Assembly: GCA_019217005.1 (NCBI GenBank)
Contig: JAHBNG010000047.1
Span: forward strand, 33,731 to 97,730
DNA: 64,000 bases
Origin: Chloroflexi bacterium TSY
GTDB taxonomy: Bacteria; Chloroflexota; Anaerolineae; Caldilineales; Caldilineaceae
Direction of reading: 5' to 3'
The notes under the pieces were generated by a model, which saw only the letters and a program-made list of their open reading frames with translations, had not been told where the DNA came from and did not search any database. Both the position numbers and the translations under genes were made by a program. Numbering within the stretch: the stretch's first letter is position 1; each line of letters opens with the position of its first letter. This document shows positions 20,607-30,426 of this stretch, in pieces.

Positions 20607-21599
20607 ATGCGCTTTGCCCTCCGTCTGATTCTGCCGCGCACTGGTCTGGCGATCCTCTCGTTGCTGGCCGTTTCTGCACTCACCTTTACGCTCGTGGAGT
20701 TGCTGCCTGGGGACCCAGTCACTCGTGTCCTCGGGCGGGACGCCACGCCCGAGTTGGTCGCCGTATGGCGTGACCGCCTGAATCTCGACCAGCCGCCAGT
20801 GGTGCGATACGCTCTCTGGGTAAGCAGTTTCGCGCGCGGTGATTGGGGTGATTCCATTGTGTCCACCAAGCCAGCGACGGAGGGCGAGCCGGGGGGACGA
20901 CAGATGCGAGCGGTGGCGGATATGGTATTGCCACGCTTGAAGAACACCCTGATCTTAGCTGGCTATACCCTGCTGCTCTACATTCCGCTCAGTCTGTTTC
21001 TGGGCATCGTGACCGCAGTTTACCGCGAGCGACGTTTCACGGTCTGGCTGTCGGGGCTTATCCTACTCGGGACGACGACGCCAGATTATGTGATTGGGAT
21101 CTTTTTACTGCTGATCTTTGCGATCTCCTTAAACTGGTTTCCACCGCTGGCAATGATAGACCAGGCTGCATCCACGTTGGAGGTCGTGAGGATGTTGACC
21201 TTGCCAGCGCTAACCCTCACCATCGCCATGACGGGCGTGGCCGTACGCATGATGCAAGGCAGCTTGCTCGCGGTGCTAGATTCGGACTATGTTCGCTTTG
21301 CCACACTGAAAGGGCTGTCCCGGCGGCGGGTGATGCTCCTGCACGCGCTGCCTAACGCTCTAGGACCAGCCGTGCGTGCTACAGTTCTATCCATTGTCTG
21401 GCTGGTTGGCGGCGTGGTTTATGTGGAGGTTATCTTTACTTTCCCCGGGCTGGGACTGCGTTTGCTCGATTCTCTGCGCTTGCTGGATACACCGGTAATT
21501 CTGGCTGGCACCATGATCCTGGCGGCATTGCTTATCTTTTCCAACCTGGCAGCAGATCTCCTGGCGGCCTTCCTCAATCCCCGGCTGAGGGGTGAATGA
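20607..21599 (+). CDS. ABC transporter permease, DppB/OppB type
   Basis: A 330-residue inner-membrane protein with about six helices. It opens with the family's N-terminal helix (MRFALRLILPRTGLAILSLL) and the VELLPGDPV motif of DppB proteins. The EAA-like loop that contacts the ATPase is about YVRFATLKGLSRRRVMLLHALPNAL near residue 235. The start at 20607 is 10 bp after the binding-protein stop. The stop overlaps the next gene's ATG (ATGA at 21596). It pairs with the broken DppC-type permease at 26973. Confidence 0.92.
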   Translation: MRFALRLILPRTGLAILSLLAVSALTFTLVELLPGDPVTRVLGRDATPELVAVWRDRLNLDQPPVVRYALWVSSFARGDWGDSIVSTKPATEGEPGGRQMRAVADMVLPRLKNTLILAGYTLLLYIPLSLFLGIVTAVYRERRFTVWLSGLILLGTTTPDYVIGIFLLLIFAISLNWFPPLAMIDQAASTLEVVRMLTLPALTLTIAMTGVAVRMMQGSLLAVLDSDYVRFATLKGLSRRRVMLLHALPNALGPAVRATVLSIVWLVGGVVYVEVIFTFPGLGLRLLDSLRLLDTPVILAGTMILAALLIFSNLAADLLAAFLNPRLRGE

Positions 21600-22897
21600 A
21601 ACGAAAATTAATTTTTGCAGGGATGTTGTACCTTAGTTTGTTTCTGTTTGCTTGCGGCACGCCAGATGAGAGAGAGGATGGGCTTGTCCCTGTGCGGACG
21701 TTCTACGTCGATAGTGAAAGTGGGGACGATGCCAATGATGGCAGTAGTGCCAGAAATGCGTGGCAGTCGCTGGAGAAAGTGTCTAGCATGACGTTTGAGC
21801 CGGGCGATCACATTTATTTTAGACGAGGCAGCAGTTATTCTGGTTGTGTCACCATCAACGGCGATGGCACCGAAGACAATCCGATTGTCGTAGGCGCGTA
21901 CGGAGAGGGAGATGCGCCAAGTTTCACGAATCCTGACCCAGATGATCATAATGGGAATGCGCTACAGGTTCGGGGGGATTATCAGATCGTCGAGAATCTC
22001 TTCTTTCACTACACACCCCCTGCCCCAAGAGGCGCCCACTTTATAAAGGTATGGAGGGTCGGTGCATTACACGTAGGTAAGGGTCACGATCACGCCATTA
22101 TCCGTCACAATGAATTCTCCCACGTGGCGAAGGCCATCCAATCGAATGGTGAACATACTCTGATCACCCACAATTACATCCACGACGGCAATGAGCGCGA
22201 ACAAGATGGCTTCCTCTCCCATCCGTATTGGGGCCCAATCGGCATTCATCTCGGCATCGGCAATCAGGAGGTCTCCTACAACCGTATCGAGAACATGTTT
22301 GTCGAAGGGGGACAGTGGGGTGGTGACGGGGGCGCCATCGAAATCGACAACGGACTCAATCACAAGGACAACATCCATATACACCACAACATCACCCGCC
22401 ACAATATGGGCTTCCTCGAGATCAGTTGGGAACACGATATTCGCGAGCGTGAAACGAGCAACATTGTCATCGAACACAACGTCAGTCGTGACTTCCAGAG
22501 TTTCGTGCTCTGGTGGGCGTTCGGAACAGGCAGTAGGATGAGTCACAACACCATCATCCGCACGGATTCAATCGAAGGAATGGCTCTGGACACTGTCTTC
22601 CAAATTGATGGGCAAGACATCGTCATCAACGACAACATTGTCGTTGTCCATGACAATATGTGGGCTCCTGTCTACGTAGGCGATGGAGTCGATTCGTCGA
22701 TACGGACCAACAACTACTACTGGGATTACGAGGATGGCAATGTTTTTCTCGGCCCAGAGCCAGGGGTGGGTGAATTTATCGCTGATCCGCTCTTTGTCGA
22801 TTTTGCTAACGAGAACTATGAATTACAGGAAGGTAGTCCTGCCATTGGGTTGGGTGCGCTGAATGATGAAGAGGCTAAGTACAATCCCAGCAACTAG
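21596..22897 (+). CDS. Secreted right-handed beta-helix lipoprotein
   Basis: Residues 1-20 form a signal peptide with lipobox LFAC and mature Cys20, followed by TFYVDSESGDDANDGSS, the common entry to parallel beta-helix carbohydrate enzymes. Repeated turns rich in His and Asn follow, for example IIRHNEFSHV, LITHNYIHDG, IHIHHNITRHN and IVIEHNVSRD. Polysaccharide lyases (PL6/PL9-like) and some glycosidases use this fold; I cannot name the catalytic residues with confidence. It overlaps the permease by 4 bp and lies upstream of two sulfatases, so breakdown of a sulfated polysaccharide is a reasonable inference. Confidence 0.8.
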   Translation: MKRKLIFAGMLYLSLFLFACGTPDEREDGLVPVRTFYVDSESGDDANDGSSARNAWQSLEKVSSMTFEPGDHIYFRRGSSYSGCVTINGDGTEDNPIVVGAYGEGDAPSFTNPDPDDHNGNALQVRGDYQIVENLFFHYTPPAPRGAHFIKVWRVGALHVGKGHDHAIIRHNEFSHVAKAIQSNGEHTLITHNYIHDGNEREQDGFLSHPYWGPIGIHLGIGNQEVSYNRIENMFVEGGQWGGDGGAIEIDNGLNHKDNIHIHHNITRHNMGFLEISWEHDIRERETSNIVIEHNVSRDFQSFVLWWAFGTGSRMSHNTIIRTDSIEGMALDTVFQIDGQDIVINDNIVVVHDNMWAPVYVGDGVDSSIRTNNYYWDYEDGNVFLGPEPGVGEFIADPLFVDFANENYELQEGSPAIGLGALNDEEAKYNPSN

Positions 22898-22941
22898 CAG
22901 GGGTGGGTGAATGATGAGCTTCTTGTTGATGTCGAGGATAA

Positions 22942-22990
22942 CGTTGGCTTGCAGCAGACGGGCCTTACAGGCCCGCAGCTGAAGCCAACG
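22942..22990. terminator. Long stem-loop after the beta-helix gene
   Basis: CGTTGGCTT pairs with AAGCCAACG, then GCAGC/GCTG and CGGGCC/GGCCCG enclose the loop TTACA. The structure is very stable but has no T-run, so it could be a terminator, an mRNA-protecting hairpin or a REP-like palindrome. Confidence 0.5.
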
Positions 22991-23072
22991 CTAGGCATCT
23001 CGTCCCTTGGATGCGTGTGAAGCTGCGCTCACCTTTTTGTCTTCCTCATATCTCGGGCAGTACAATGACGCC

Positions 23073-23741
23073 ATGAATACTAAGGATCTCCTGAAGGAAC
23101 TCGAAGAGCTTGGGTCTGAGAAGGCAAGAAGGCAGAACAATAAGCAAGGCGCCCACGAAAACCAGTTCGGGGTGAAACTCGGGGACATTAGAAAGGTCGC
23201 CAAGAAAGCAAAGAAGACCAATCCGCTGGCGCTGGAACTCTGGGAGACTGGGAACATAGATGCCAGAATGCTGGCGATTCTGTTGATGGAGCCCAAGAAG
23301 CTCTCGAACGAAGACCTGCTGGAACTCGCTGGATCTATCAAGTTCACCCGTGTCTCCGATTGGATCGACTCATACGTTCTGAAAAATCATCCGAATAAAG
23401 ACGAGATCCGTGAAGAGTGGATGAACTCGCCGAATCCGATGGTCGCACGATCCGGCTGGAATCTCACCTATCAGAAAATTGGAGAGTCGCCCGATGAGCT
23501 AGATCTCAAGGGCATTCTCGATCGAATTGAGAACGACCTGGCGAGTTCTCCGCCAGAGGTGCAGTGGACCATGAATTTTGCTCTGACCTACATCGGCGTA
23601 CATAGTGAGGAACTTCGCGGACGAGCTATTCGAATTGGAGAGAGTGTTGGACTCTACAGGGACTATCCTGTATCGAAAGGCTGTACTTCCCCGTATGCAC
23701 CCGTGGCGATCGAAGAAATGGTGAGCCGAAAACAGAAGTGA
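23073..23741 (+). CDS. AlkD-like DNA alkylation repair protein (HEAT-repeat glycosylase fold)
   Basis: A 222-residue all-helical protein beginning MNTKDLLKELEELGSEKARR. Family features are FGVKLGDIRKVAKK near the N-terminus, VSDWIDSYVL, WMNSPNPMVARSGWNLTYQ and VQWTMNFALTYIGVHSEELR, the HEAT-like repeats of the AlkC/AlkD superfamily that removes alkylated bases. The ATG at 23073 is chosen over an upstream in-frame start because the alignment begins there. It stands alone; neither neighbour concerns repair. Confidence 0.8.
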   Translation: MNTKDLLKELEELGSEKARRQNNKQGAHENQFGVKLGDIRKVAKKAKKTNPLALELWETGNIDARMLAILLMEPKKLSNEDLLELAGSIKFTRVSDWIDSYVLKNHPNKDEIREEWMNSPNPMVARSGWNLTYQKIGESPDELDLKGILDRIENDLASSPPEVQWTMNFALTYIGVHSEELRGRAIRIGESVGLYRDYPVSKGCTSPYAPVAIEEMVSRKQK

Positions 23742-23911
23742 GGTTTCGCCGCCAGCTATTGGGTTGGGCGACCAGTGCCAACGGTCGCTACGACGCTCAG
23801 CCGGAGGATGTGCCTTTGCGCAATTGGATTGCCGAACATGTCGGCGAAGAAGCCGTTACGCCTTGGGATCACACGGATGAAGAGCGGCATGGTCGGGTCA
23901 AAGTAGCATAG
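23739..23911 (+). pseudogene. C-terminal remnant of an unknown gene
   Basis: A plus-strand frame reads RRQLLGWATSANGRYDAQ, then PLRNWIAEHVGEEAVTPWDH and EERHGRVKVA before the stop. The codon pattern is that of a real gene but only about 55 codons remain and no start codon of its own is evident. I do not recognise the family. Confidence 0.4.
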
Positions 23912-23961
23912 GAGCAATATGAGTAGACACCCTATTCGTAATTATTGACACGGACTGAACC

Positions 23962-24116
23962 GGGGTGGTTCAGAATTAGGTTTACACTTTTGATACATAG
24001 ACAAAAATCTATATGAGGTCATTTTCTGCCTGAGCATGGCTCAAATTAGAAAATATAAACATCTTTTCTCTTTGCAAAAATGTAAACCTAATTGTCCGCC
24101 TAAAATGAACCACCCC
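23962..24116 (+). mobile_element. MITE-1 copy 2, between ACTGAACC duplications
   Basis: 155 bp, A subtype. Perfect 8 bp target duplication ACTGAACC at 23954-23961 and 24117-24124. It was inserted directly before the sulfatase ATG at 24125, so it replaces that gene's original leader apart from 8 bp, including any ribosome-binding site. Confidence 0.95.
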
Positions 24117-24124
24117 ACTGAACC

Positions 24125-25498
24125 ATGACAAAACCACCCAACATCCTCTTCCTCATGAGCGACGAACACCGACCTGATGTGACTGGGTACGAAGGCAATG
24201 AAGTCATTCGCACGCCAACCTTGGATCATCTGGCGGAAACAGGCGTTACATTTCGCAACGCCTATACGCCCTCGCCGATTTGTGTACCGGGACGACAATC
24301 TATGATGTCGGGCCAACTGCCGAAGACCTGTGGCTGTGATGGCTGGTGGATTGACCTTGAACCCGGCTATTTGACCTTTGCCCGCTATTTATCGCAGCAC
24401 GCCTATGAAACCGTTGCCTGCGGAAAGCTTCATCACCAAGGCGTTGACCAAATGCAGGGCTGGACACAACGTATCGGCTCGGATATGAAGCTGAGTCCCA
24501 AGCACATTGCCGATCTGAATAAGGAAAAGTTGGGCCAATATCAGCGGCCGTTTAGCGCATACAAATGGGACAAGGCCAAGGAAGTCAAACGCGCTGGTAT
24601 CGGGCGCGGGCCAGTGGTGACGCACGATGAATATACGATGCATGGCGCATTGAATTTCATCGAAGATTATTTCAATAGCCCTTTTTACGATCGTGAACAA
24701 CACAATCAGCCCCTGCTCTTGAAAGTTAGTCTACTACAGCCACACTACCCCTATTTTACCGAAGCCGACCTATTCAATTATTACTTGAATCGGGTCGAAC
24801 CATTTCTGGATCAACCCGTTTTTGACCATCCATTTTTGAGTCAGCGACAAGTGCGCCCAGGGGTCGATGCCTCCGAACGCGAGTTGAGACGAGCAACGGC
24901 GGCCTATTACGGCATGGTTGAAAAGATCGATCAACACTACCAGACCATTCTAGATGCCCTTGAACACGTCGGCCAAAACCTCGACGACTGGATCATCATC
25001 TACACCAGTGATCATGGCGAAATGTTGGGTGAACATGGTATCTGGGAAAAGCAAAAATTCTTTGAAGCCAGTGTCCGGGTTCCACTGCTTATCCGCTGGC
25101 CGAAAGGATTCGAGGGTGGAAGAGTCATTCAAGAAAATGTGAATCTGTGCGATCTCTTTGCGACACTCTGCGACTTGACTCATTTACCGATACCGTCTGG
25201 GTTGGATAGCCGCTCGCTCAAACCGTTTCTGAATGACGAAAGCCACGATTGGTCAAATGAGTCGATTTCCCAATTTGGCGCGACCAATGTGATGATTAAA
25301 CAAGAACAGCTCAAATATCATTATTATGGCGAAGACCGACCTGAGTTATTGTTTGATCTGGAGCGGAATCCGGCGGAGACTGAGGATTACTTGAATGATG
25401 CGGACTATGCTAATCAGGTTGCCAAGTTCCGGGCCAGGCTGGCCGAACTGGGTCATGGGCCGAATGCGGATACAAATTATACGAATGCTGGATATTAG
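24125..25498 (+). CDS. Formylglycine-dependent sulfatase
   Basis: A 457-residue type I sulfatase. The N-terminus NILFLMSDEHRPDVTGYEG supplies the metal-binding Asp. The activation motif C-V-P-G-R has its Cys at residue 53, which must be oxidised to formylglycine. The C-terminal metal site is YTSDHGEMLGEHG. No signal peptide is visible, so it acts in the cytoplasm or is exported by another route. Sulfatases in such loci remove sulfate esters from sugars. It follows the beta-helix and transporter genes and precedes a broken second sulfatase. A MITE ends 8 bp before the ATG, so expression may be weak or altered. Confidence 0.93.
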   Translation: MTKPPNILFLMSDEHRPDVTGYEGNEVIRTPTLDHLAETGVTFRNAYTPSPICVPGRQSMMSGQLPKTCGCDGWWIDLEPGYLTFARYLSQHAYETVACGKLHHQGVDQMQGWTQRIGSDMKLSPKHIADLNKEKLGQYQRPFSAYKWDKAKEVKRAGIGRGPVVTHDEYTMHGALNFIEDYFNSPFYDREQHNQPLLLKVSLLQPHYPYFTEADLFNYYLNRVEPFLDQPVFDHPFLSQRQVRPGVDASERELRRATAAYYGMVEKIDQHYQTILDALEHVGQNLDDWIIIYTSDHGEMLGEHGIWEKQKFFEASVRVPLLIRWPKGFEGGRVIQENVNLCDLFATLCDLTHLPIPSGLDSRSLKPFLNDESHDWSNESISQFGATNVMIKQEQLKYHYYGEDRPELLFDLERNPAETEDYLNDADYANQVAKFRARLAELGHGPNADTNYTNAGY

Positions 25499-25516
25499 GT
25501 AAAAGGATGGACAATC

Positions 25517-26255
25517 GTGAAACCCAATATCATTGTGATCTTAACAGACCAACAACGGGCAGACACGCTTGGCTGCTACGGCAACAGCTTTGTCCAGACG
25601 CCCCACCTGGACGCTCTGGCTCACAATGGTATCCGTTTCGAGCGCGCCTATTGTGCCACCCCTCTCTGCACCCCAATACGAATCGGAGCCTACGACATCG
25701 ACGACGACCAACAGAACCTTCATTGTCTTCTCTAGCGACCACGGCGAGATGCTTGGCTCCCACCGCCTCCAGGATAAGGGTGCCTTTATGTATGACGAAG
25801 TGATGCGGGTCCCATTTCTGGTCAGTTGGCCCGGCGAGACCAGGCCAGCTGTGTATGAGACATCTGTGAGTCAAGTGTCGCTCTTGCCAACCCTGCTCGA
25901 GATCGCTGGCATCCCTCCCCGCAGCGACTTCGATATGCCCTCCCTGGCTGAGAGTTTTCAGGGCCAGCAGTCTCCGGTCGAACAGCCTGTCTATGGCGAA
26001 TACAATCGTTTCTTTGGCCAGAACTACCCGGTCCGCATGGTGGTGGATGGCCACTGGAAATACGTCCACTACTTTGGCCCAGAACCTGAATTGTTCGACC
26101 TCGCTGTCGATCCAGGGGAAACGGTGAATCTGGTGCAATCGGCAACCCATCAAGAGGAATTGCTGCGAATGCAGGGGTTGTTAGAGACTTGGATGGCAGC
26201 CAGCGGCGATGTCTATCATATCGACCAGGAGTTAGTCGCCGACTTCGCTTCCTAA
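25517..26255 (+). pseudogene. Second sulfatase with a large internal deletion
   Basis: The N-terminus MKPNIIVILTDQQRADTLG reaches the catalytic segment CATPLCTPIR (C-x-P-x-R) near residue 52. It then jumps, with a frame change near 25690-25720, straight to the C-terminal metal site TFIVFSSDHGEMLGSHRL and continues normally to HIDQELVADFAS. Roughly 200 residues of the middle are missing compared with the sulfatase at 24125. The product cannot fold as a sulfatase. Confidence 0.88.
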
Positions 26256-26301
26256 CTTGGATCAGATCATTGTAGATCCCCTGCCAATTACTTGCCTTTT
26301 G

Positions 26302-26316
26302 TGCGTCATTGACGCA
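26302..26316. promoter_or_regulatory. Palindromic operator of the RelE/NadS pair
   Basis: TGCGTCATTGACGCA is a perfect 7-1-7 inverted repeat 10 bp upstream of the toxin ATG. Toxin-antitoxin operons are usually repressed by their own antitoxin at such a site; here the downstream HTH protein is the natural candidate. Confidence 0.65.
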
Positions 26317-26326
26317 TAATATTGGC

Positions 26327-26644
26327 ATGGTCTTCATTGAAACACCGATCTTCACCAAACGCTTACGACAACTGCTACCCGACGATAGTTATTCGGCGCT
26401 ACAGCAGGTGCTTCTAATTCGCCCAGAGGCAGGCAATAGTATGCCGCGTAGCGGTGGTATAAGAAAATTACGTTGGGGACTACCGGGTGGTGGTAAACGA
26501 GGCGGCTTGCGTGTGATCTACTATTGGGATACACCACACGATGTGATTTACATGCTGCTCATTTACAAGAAAAATCGGCAAGAAGACCTAACCCCGGACC
26601 AATTACGTATTGTGCGTAGGTTGCTAGAGGACTATCTAAAATGA
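26327..26644 (+). CDS. RelE/ParE-family toxin
   Basis: A 105-residue basic protein with the RelE-like pattern FTKRLRQLLPDDSY, then GGIRKLRWGLPGGGKRGGLRVIYYW and YMLLIYKKNRQEDLTPDQ. RelE-type toxins cut mRNA in the ribosome. The ATG at 26327 is preferred to an upstream in-frame ATG because the family alignment begins at MVFIETP and the operator lies just before it. The stop overlaps the antitoxin start by 4 bp (ATGA), so the pair is translationally coupled. It appears intact. Confidence 0.9.
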   Translation: MVFIETPIFTKRLRQLLPDDSYSALQQVLLIRPEAGNSMPRSGGIRKLRWGLPGGGKRGGLRVIYYWDTPHDVIYMLLIYKKNRQEDLTPDQLRIVRRLLEDYLK

Positions 26645-26934
26645 ATGATCAAGATTTCACGGATCTGGTTGAAAGCATCGAACAGGCAGGAAAGATTAAG
26701 CGAGGCGAAATGAAGCCAAGTCGTCGTTTCGAGTTCAGCCCACTTGATATTAAAGAAATACGACGCCAGCTAAACAAATCACAAAGCGAGTTTGCATTGA
26801 TGATAGGTGTAAGTGTGGCTACGTTACAAAACTGGGAGCAAGGACGGCGCAAGCCGGAAGGACCCGCGCGGGCATTGCTTCGAGTGGCGTCAATTCACCC
26901 TGAAGTTGTCAGTCAAGCCCTGGCAATTGAGTAG
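26641..26934 (+). CDS. NadS-family antitoxin (Xre-type HTH)
   Basis: A 97-residue protein matching the NadS family: an N-terminal DLVESIEQAGKIKRGEMKPSR segment that binds the toxin, then the HTH LDIKEIRRQLNKSQSEFA...VATLQNWEQGRRKPEGPARALL, whose recognition helix is about SVATLQNWEQG. It neutralises the RelE-like toxin just upstream and probably represses the operon at the 26302 palindrome. The toxin-first order is normal for RelE/NadS and HigBA pairs. Confidence 0.9.
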   Translation: MNDQDFTDLVESIEQAGKIKRGEMKPSRRFEFSPLDIKEIRRQLNKSQSEFALMIGVSVATLQNWEQGRRKPEGPARALLRVASIHPEVVSQALAIE

Positions 26935-26972
26935 TTGCCTCATGACCACATGACCATCAAAGAGAACAACTG

Positions 26973-28092
26973 ATGCAAGGAGACGCAATATCTCAAGTAA
27001 GTAGATCGAAGAAACCTGTAGTTCTCCCAATGCGTCTCCTCCAAGTCTTGCGCCGCCAAACTCCCACCTTTCTCATGGCAACGGCCATACTGGTACTCCA
27101 CATATTCGTCGCCCTAACTGGTCCATTGTGGGCACCTTACCAGCCTGAAGCGATGCTCGTCGGCGAGACTTTTTCGCCGCCGGCAATCGGGTATTGGTTT
27201 GGCACAGACAATTTGGGGCGCGATGTGTTTAGCCGCGTCATGCATGGCGAACGCATTGTCCTCTTCCCCGCGGTTACGGCGGCAGGGCTGGCGGTGATAT
27301 TTGGGGCCGCGGTAGGCACCATCTTGGCCTATAAGCGTGGTCGTGTCGACATGATTGGCATGCGTGTGGTAGACCTGATTATGTCTATCCCACCGCTGAT
27401 CCTGACCTTGCTCGTCCTGACCGCTGTGGACTCCAGCACGCCAGTGATTGTTCTAACCATCACCTTTTTTTTCACCTGGCGGGTGGCGCAAACGGTGCGC
27501 GCGGCTGCCCTGAGCGTGGTCACAGAGGACTTTGTAACCAAAGCCCGCTTGCGTGGCGAGTCAGCCTGGTCGGTCGCAGTACGAGAGGTGCTGCCGAATG
27601 TGGCCTCTACGGTGTTCGTTGAGTTTTCCTTAAGAACAGGCTCAGTAGATCCAAATTTCAGGTTTTGAGAGAGAATTCTGGCTAAACAGTTGACATAAAT
27701 ACAAATTTGCCGGTCGATATCTAGTTTTTGCGTTAGATTTGGGCGATTTTCAGATATGAAATAGGTTGTTTTCTGTAACCGAAATCTGAATAAATGACTC
27801 CAAAATCCCTGCAATCTCGACTGAAAATCGCCAAAAACGCCAAATTTGGATCTACTGAGGCTATGCTGTCTTCTTTGTTGGGGCTTTAAGCTTTCTTGGT
27901 TTTGCGGCCGTACCACCCACACCAGATTGGGGTTTGATGATCAACGAAGGCCGTCAATTCCTTAGCACTGCGCCCTGGATGGTTCTTGGGCCTGCATTGG
28001 CGCTCTCTTCGTTGGTGGTCGCCCTGAGCCTGTTCACAGAAGGGATCAGTGAAATCATGGGACTATCTGCCCAACGAGAGCCTACCCTATGA
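26973..28092 (+). pseudogene. ABC transporter permease, DppC/OppC type, interrupted by MITE-2
   Basis: It starts MQGDAISQVSRSKKP after AAGGAGA. It has the DppC motif FGTDNLGRDVFSRVMHG and the coupling loop RLRGESAWSVAVREVLPN. At FSLRTG a 217 bp element interrupts the gene and adds a premature stop at 27668. Removing the element and one GGC restores RTGYAVFFVGALSFLGFAAV and a normal end at 28092 (about 298 residues). It is the partner of the permease at 20607, but the sulfatases, repair gene and toxin-antitoxin pair now lie between them. Confidence 0.93.
27642..27858. mobile_element. MITE-2 copy 1 (217 bp) in the DppC-type permease
   Basis: The ends are perfect inverted repeats beginning TCAGTAGATCCAAATTT. 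The 3 bp target duplication is GGC (27639-27641 and 27859-27861). It has no coding capacity. A near-identical copy in the opposite orientation lies at 30427-30643. Confidence 0.92.
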
Positions 28093-28220
28093 GGGCATGG
28101 TTCAATTGTGAGTGACTGGTCTATACAAATGTCACTAATCATTGGTTACTAGTCATTGGCCCCTGAATGTGTCGTCCTGAATATAATTGATAATAGATAA
28201 CGAATAGCGATAATCAATTC

Positions 28221-28375
28221 GGGGTGGTTCAAAATTAGGTTTACACTTTTGATATATAGACAAAAATCTATATGAGACCGTTTTCTCTCTGAGAACCGGC
28301 GAAATCAGAGAATATAAACGTTCTTTCTGTTTCTAAAAGTGTAAACCTATCTATCCAGCTAAAATGAACCACCCC
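28221..28375 (+). mobile_element. MITE-1 copy 3, between ATCAATTC duplications
   Basis: 155 bp, B subtype, with perfect 8 bp duplication ATCAATTC (28213-28220 and 28376-28383). Its right end carries an outward ATG (28364) that is in frame with the ABC ATPase downstream, so it could give that protein a new N-terminus. Confidence 0.95.
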
Positions 28376-29018
28376 ATCAATTCAGAAGGATACCCAATGA
28401 CGAAGGACAAAGGACCAATGACGATCATTCGGGTCGATGATTTGACGGTTGACTATCTAGATCGGAGGGAATGGATCAATGTCGTCAACCGTGTCTCTTT
28501 CAGCATTGCGCCTGGCGAGACCCTCGGGTTGGCAGGAGAATCCGGCTGCGGGAAATCAACGACGGGCTTTGCGCTGTTCGGCTACCGCCGGCCCGGTAGT
28601 CGTATTCGAGCAGGACATGTGCAATTCGAAGGCTTGGATCTGCTTCGCCTGGATGAGCAGGCGCTACAGCCCATCCGCGGCGCGGAGATCTTTCTGGTGC
28701 CGCAGAACCCAGCCAGCACGCTAACTCCTTCGATGCGCGTCGGCAGGCAGGTCGTCGAAACCCTTGAGTCCCATGGCATCAGTTCGGGGCGTCGAGAGGC
28801 AGAAGAACGGACGCTGGACCTTTTCGCCCAGGTCGGGCTGCCAAAGCCAAAGGAGATCACTCGACGCTATCCACACCAGTTAAGCGGCGGCCAACTACAG
28901 CGAGTGGTCATCGCCATCGCCCTGGCCTGCCAGCCAAAATTGGTCGTGATGGACGAGCCAACCACCGCCCTGGACGTCACCACCCAGGCGCGCATCCTCA
29001 GATTGCTGGATCGTCTTA

Positions 29019-30316
29019 GGCCAATCCAAAAAATAAAATATACGCGAGAAGGTGTTAAACTAGCTCTCCAAAAGGAGCAAAAATGACAATCTCGCCAGAA
29101 ATGGTTGAAGTCTTGAAAGAGACGAAGGCCATGTTAAGTGGATACGAAAGAAGGCACTTCATGGCCCAAACGGTCAAAACGATATGCGAAGGGAGTCCGA
29201 CGAAAGCAGAACGAGAGTTGGGCTGGAATCGGGCGACGATAGCCAAAGCCCTGGAAGAACTAGAAGGCGGCTTCTGTTATGTCGACCAAAGCCACCGACG
29301 TGGTCGCAAAAAAGCCGAAGACCATATCCCCACTTTACTGGCCGATATGGTTGAAATCGCCGATCAATTCAGCCAGACCGATCCCACCTTTCGACCCCCC
29401 CAATTGTACACTCGACTAACCGCCGCCGAAATGCGTACCCAGCTCATCGAGCAGAAAGGATACACAGATGAGGAATTGCCTGGCGAAGAGGCCATCCGCT
29501 TGAAGCTCAATGAGTTAGGCTATGGCTCAAACCGGGTCAAAAAAAGTCAACCAGTGAAAAAGATCCCAGAGACCGATGCGATCTTTGATAGAATTCATCA
29601 GATCAATCAAGAAGCGGATGCAGACGAGACGGTTCTGCGCCTCTCTTGGGATGCCAAAGCGACGATTTTACTTGACCGTTTCTCGAGAGAAGGGATAAGT
29701 CGAGTGGTTGTCAAAGCGCTCGAGCATGACTTTCAAGATAAGAAGACCGAGAAAGTCACTCCTTTTGGCATTTACCTCCCTTCAACCAAGGAACTCTTTC
29801 TTTACTTGACTCAGTCGAAAGTGACGAGTGACTGTATTGTCGACTGCCTGATTGATTTTTGGGAAAGCGTACGTGAACACTTTCCTCACGTCAAGACCCT
29901 CGTGATCAATCAGGACAATGGTCCCGAAAATCATACCCGTCGGACTCAGTTTATGTATCGTCTCACTCAGTTTGTTGAGCACTATCGTCTCTCTATTCAG
30001 CTCGCCTGCTACCCTCCTTATCACAGTAAATACAACCCCATCGAACGGGTTTGGGGCCATCTTGAAAACACTGGAACGGTTCTCTCTCGATTCTCTTGAG
30101 ACCGTTCTCAATTTTGCCGTTCTTTTCGCTTTAACCAACTACAACCCTTCGTTCACCTGAATTCCACTCTTTATGAGACCGGCGTCAAACTCACTCAGAA
30201 AGAGATGGACCGTTTGGCACAACGCTTCCAACGTTTACCTGGTTTAGAAAAATGGTTTGTCCTTATTCCCCCTCTCCATTCTCTCGTTCGCGTATAATTA
30301 TTTTTTTGGTTTAGCC
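29019..30316 (+). mobile_element. ISAzo13-family element in the DppD-type gene
   Basis: 1298 bp. The ends read GGCCAATCCAAAAAATAAA and, reversed, GGCTAAACCAAAAAAATAA. A TTA duplication sits at 29016-29018 and 30317-30319. A second IS is inserted in the TTAA formed at its right edge. Confidence 0.88.
29083..30297 (+). pseudogene. ISAzo13-family transposase, frameshifted near its 3' end
   Basis: The first 338 codons are open: [20 protein letters not shown], an HTH-like ELGWNRATIAKALEELEGG, LRLSWDAKATILLDRFSREG with catalytic Asp, and LVINQDNGPENHTRRTQF with the second Asp. YPPYHSKYNPIERVWGHLE supplies the Glu. After that, three small indels (near 30065, 30090 and 30160) scatter the C-terminus; the real tail ends GLEKWFVLIPPLHSLVRV at 30297. 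All catalytic residues precede the breaks, so partial activity is not excluded. Confidence 0.88.
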
Positions 30317-30426
30317 TTAATACTACTGTGCAGCAATATATTGTGAAACACAAAGGAAATTCGTTATATTTCTGGGCATATTGCTAACAAAACGCAAACA
30401 GAATGCAAAGGAAAAATGAGATAGAC

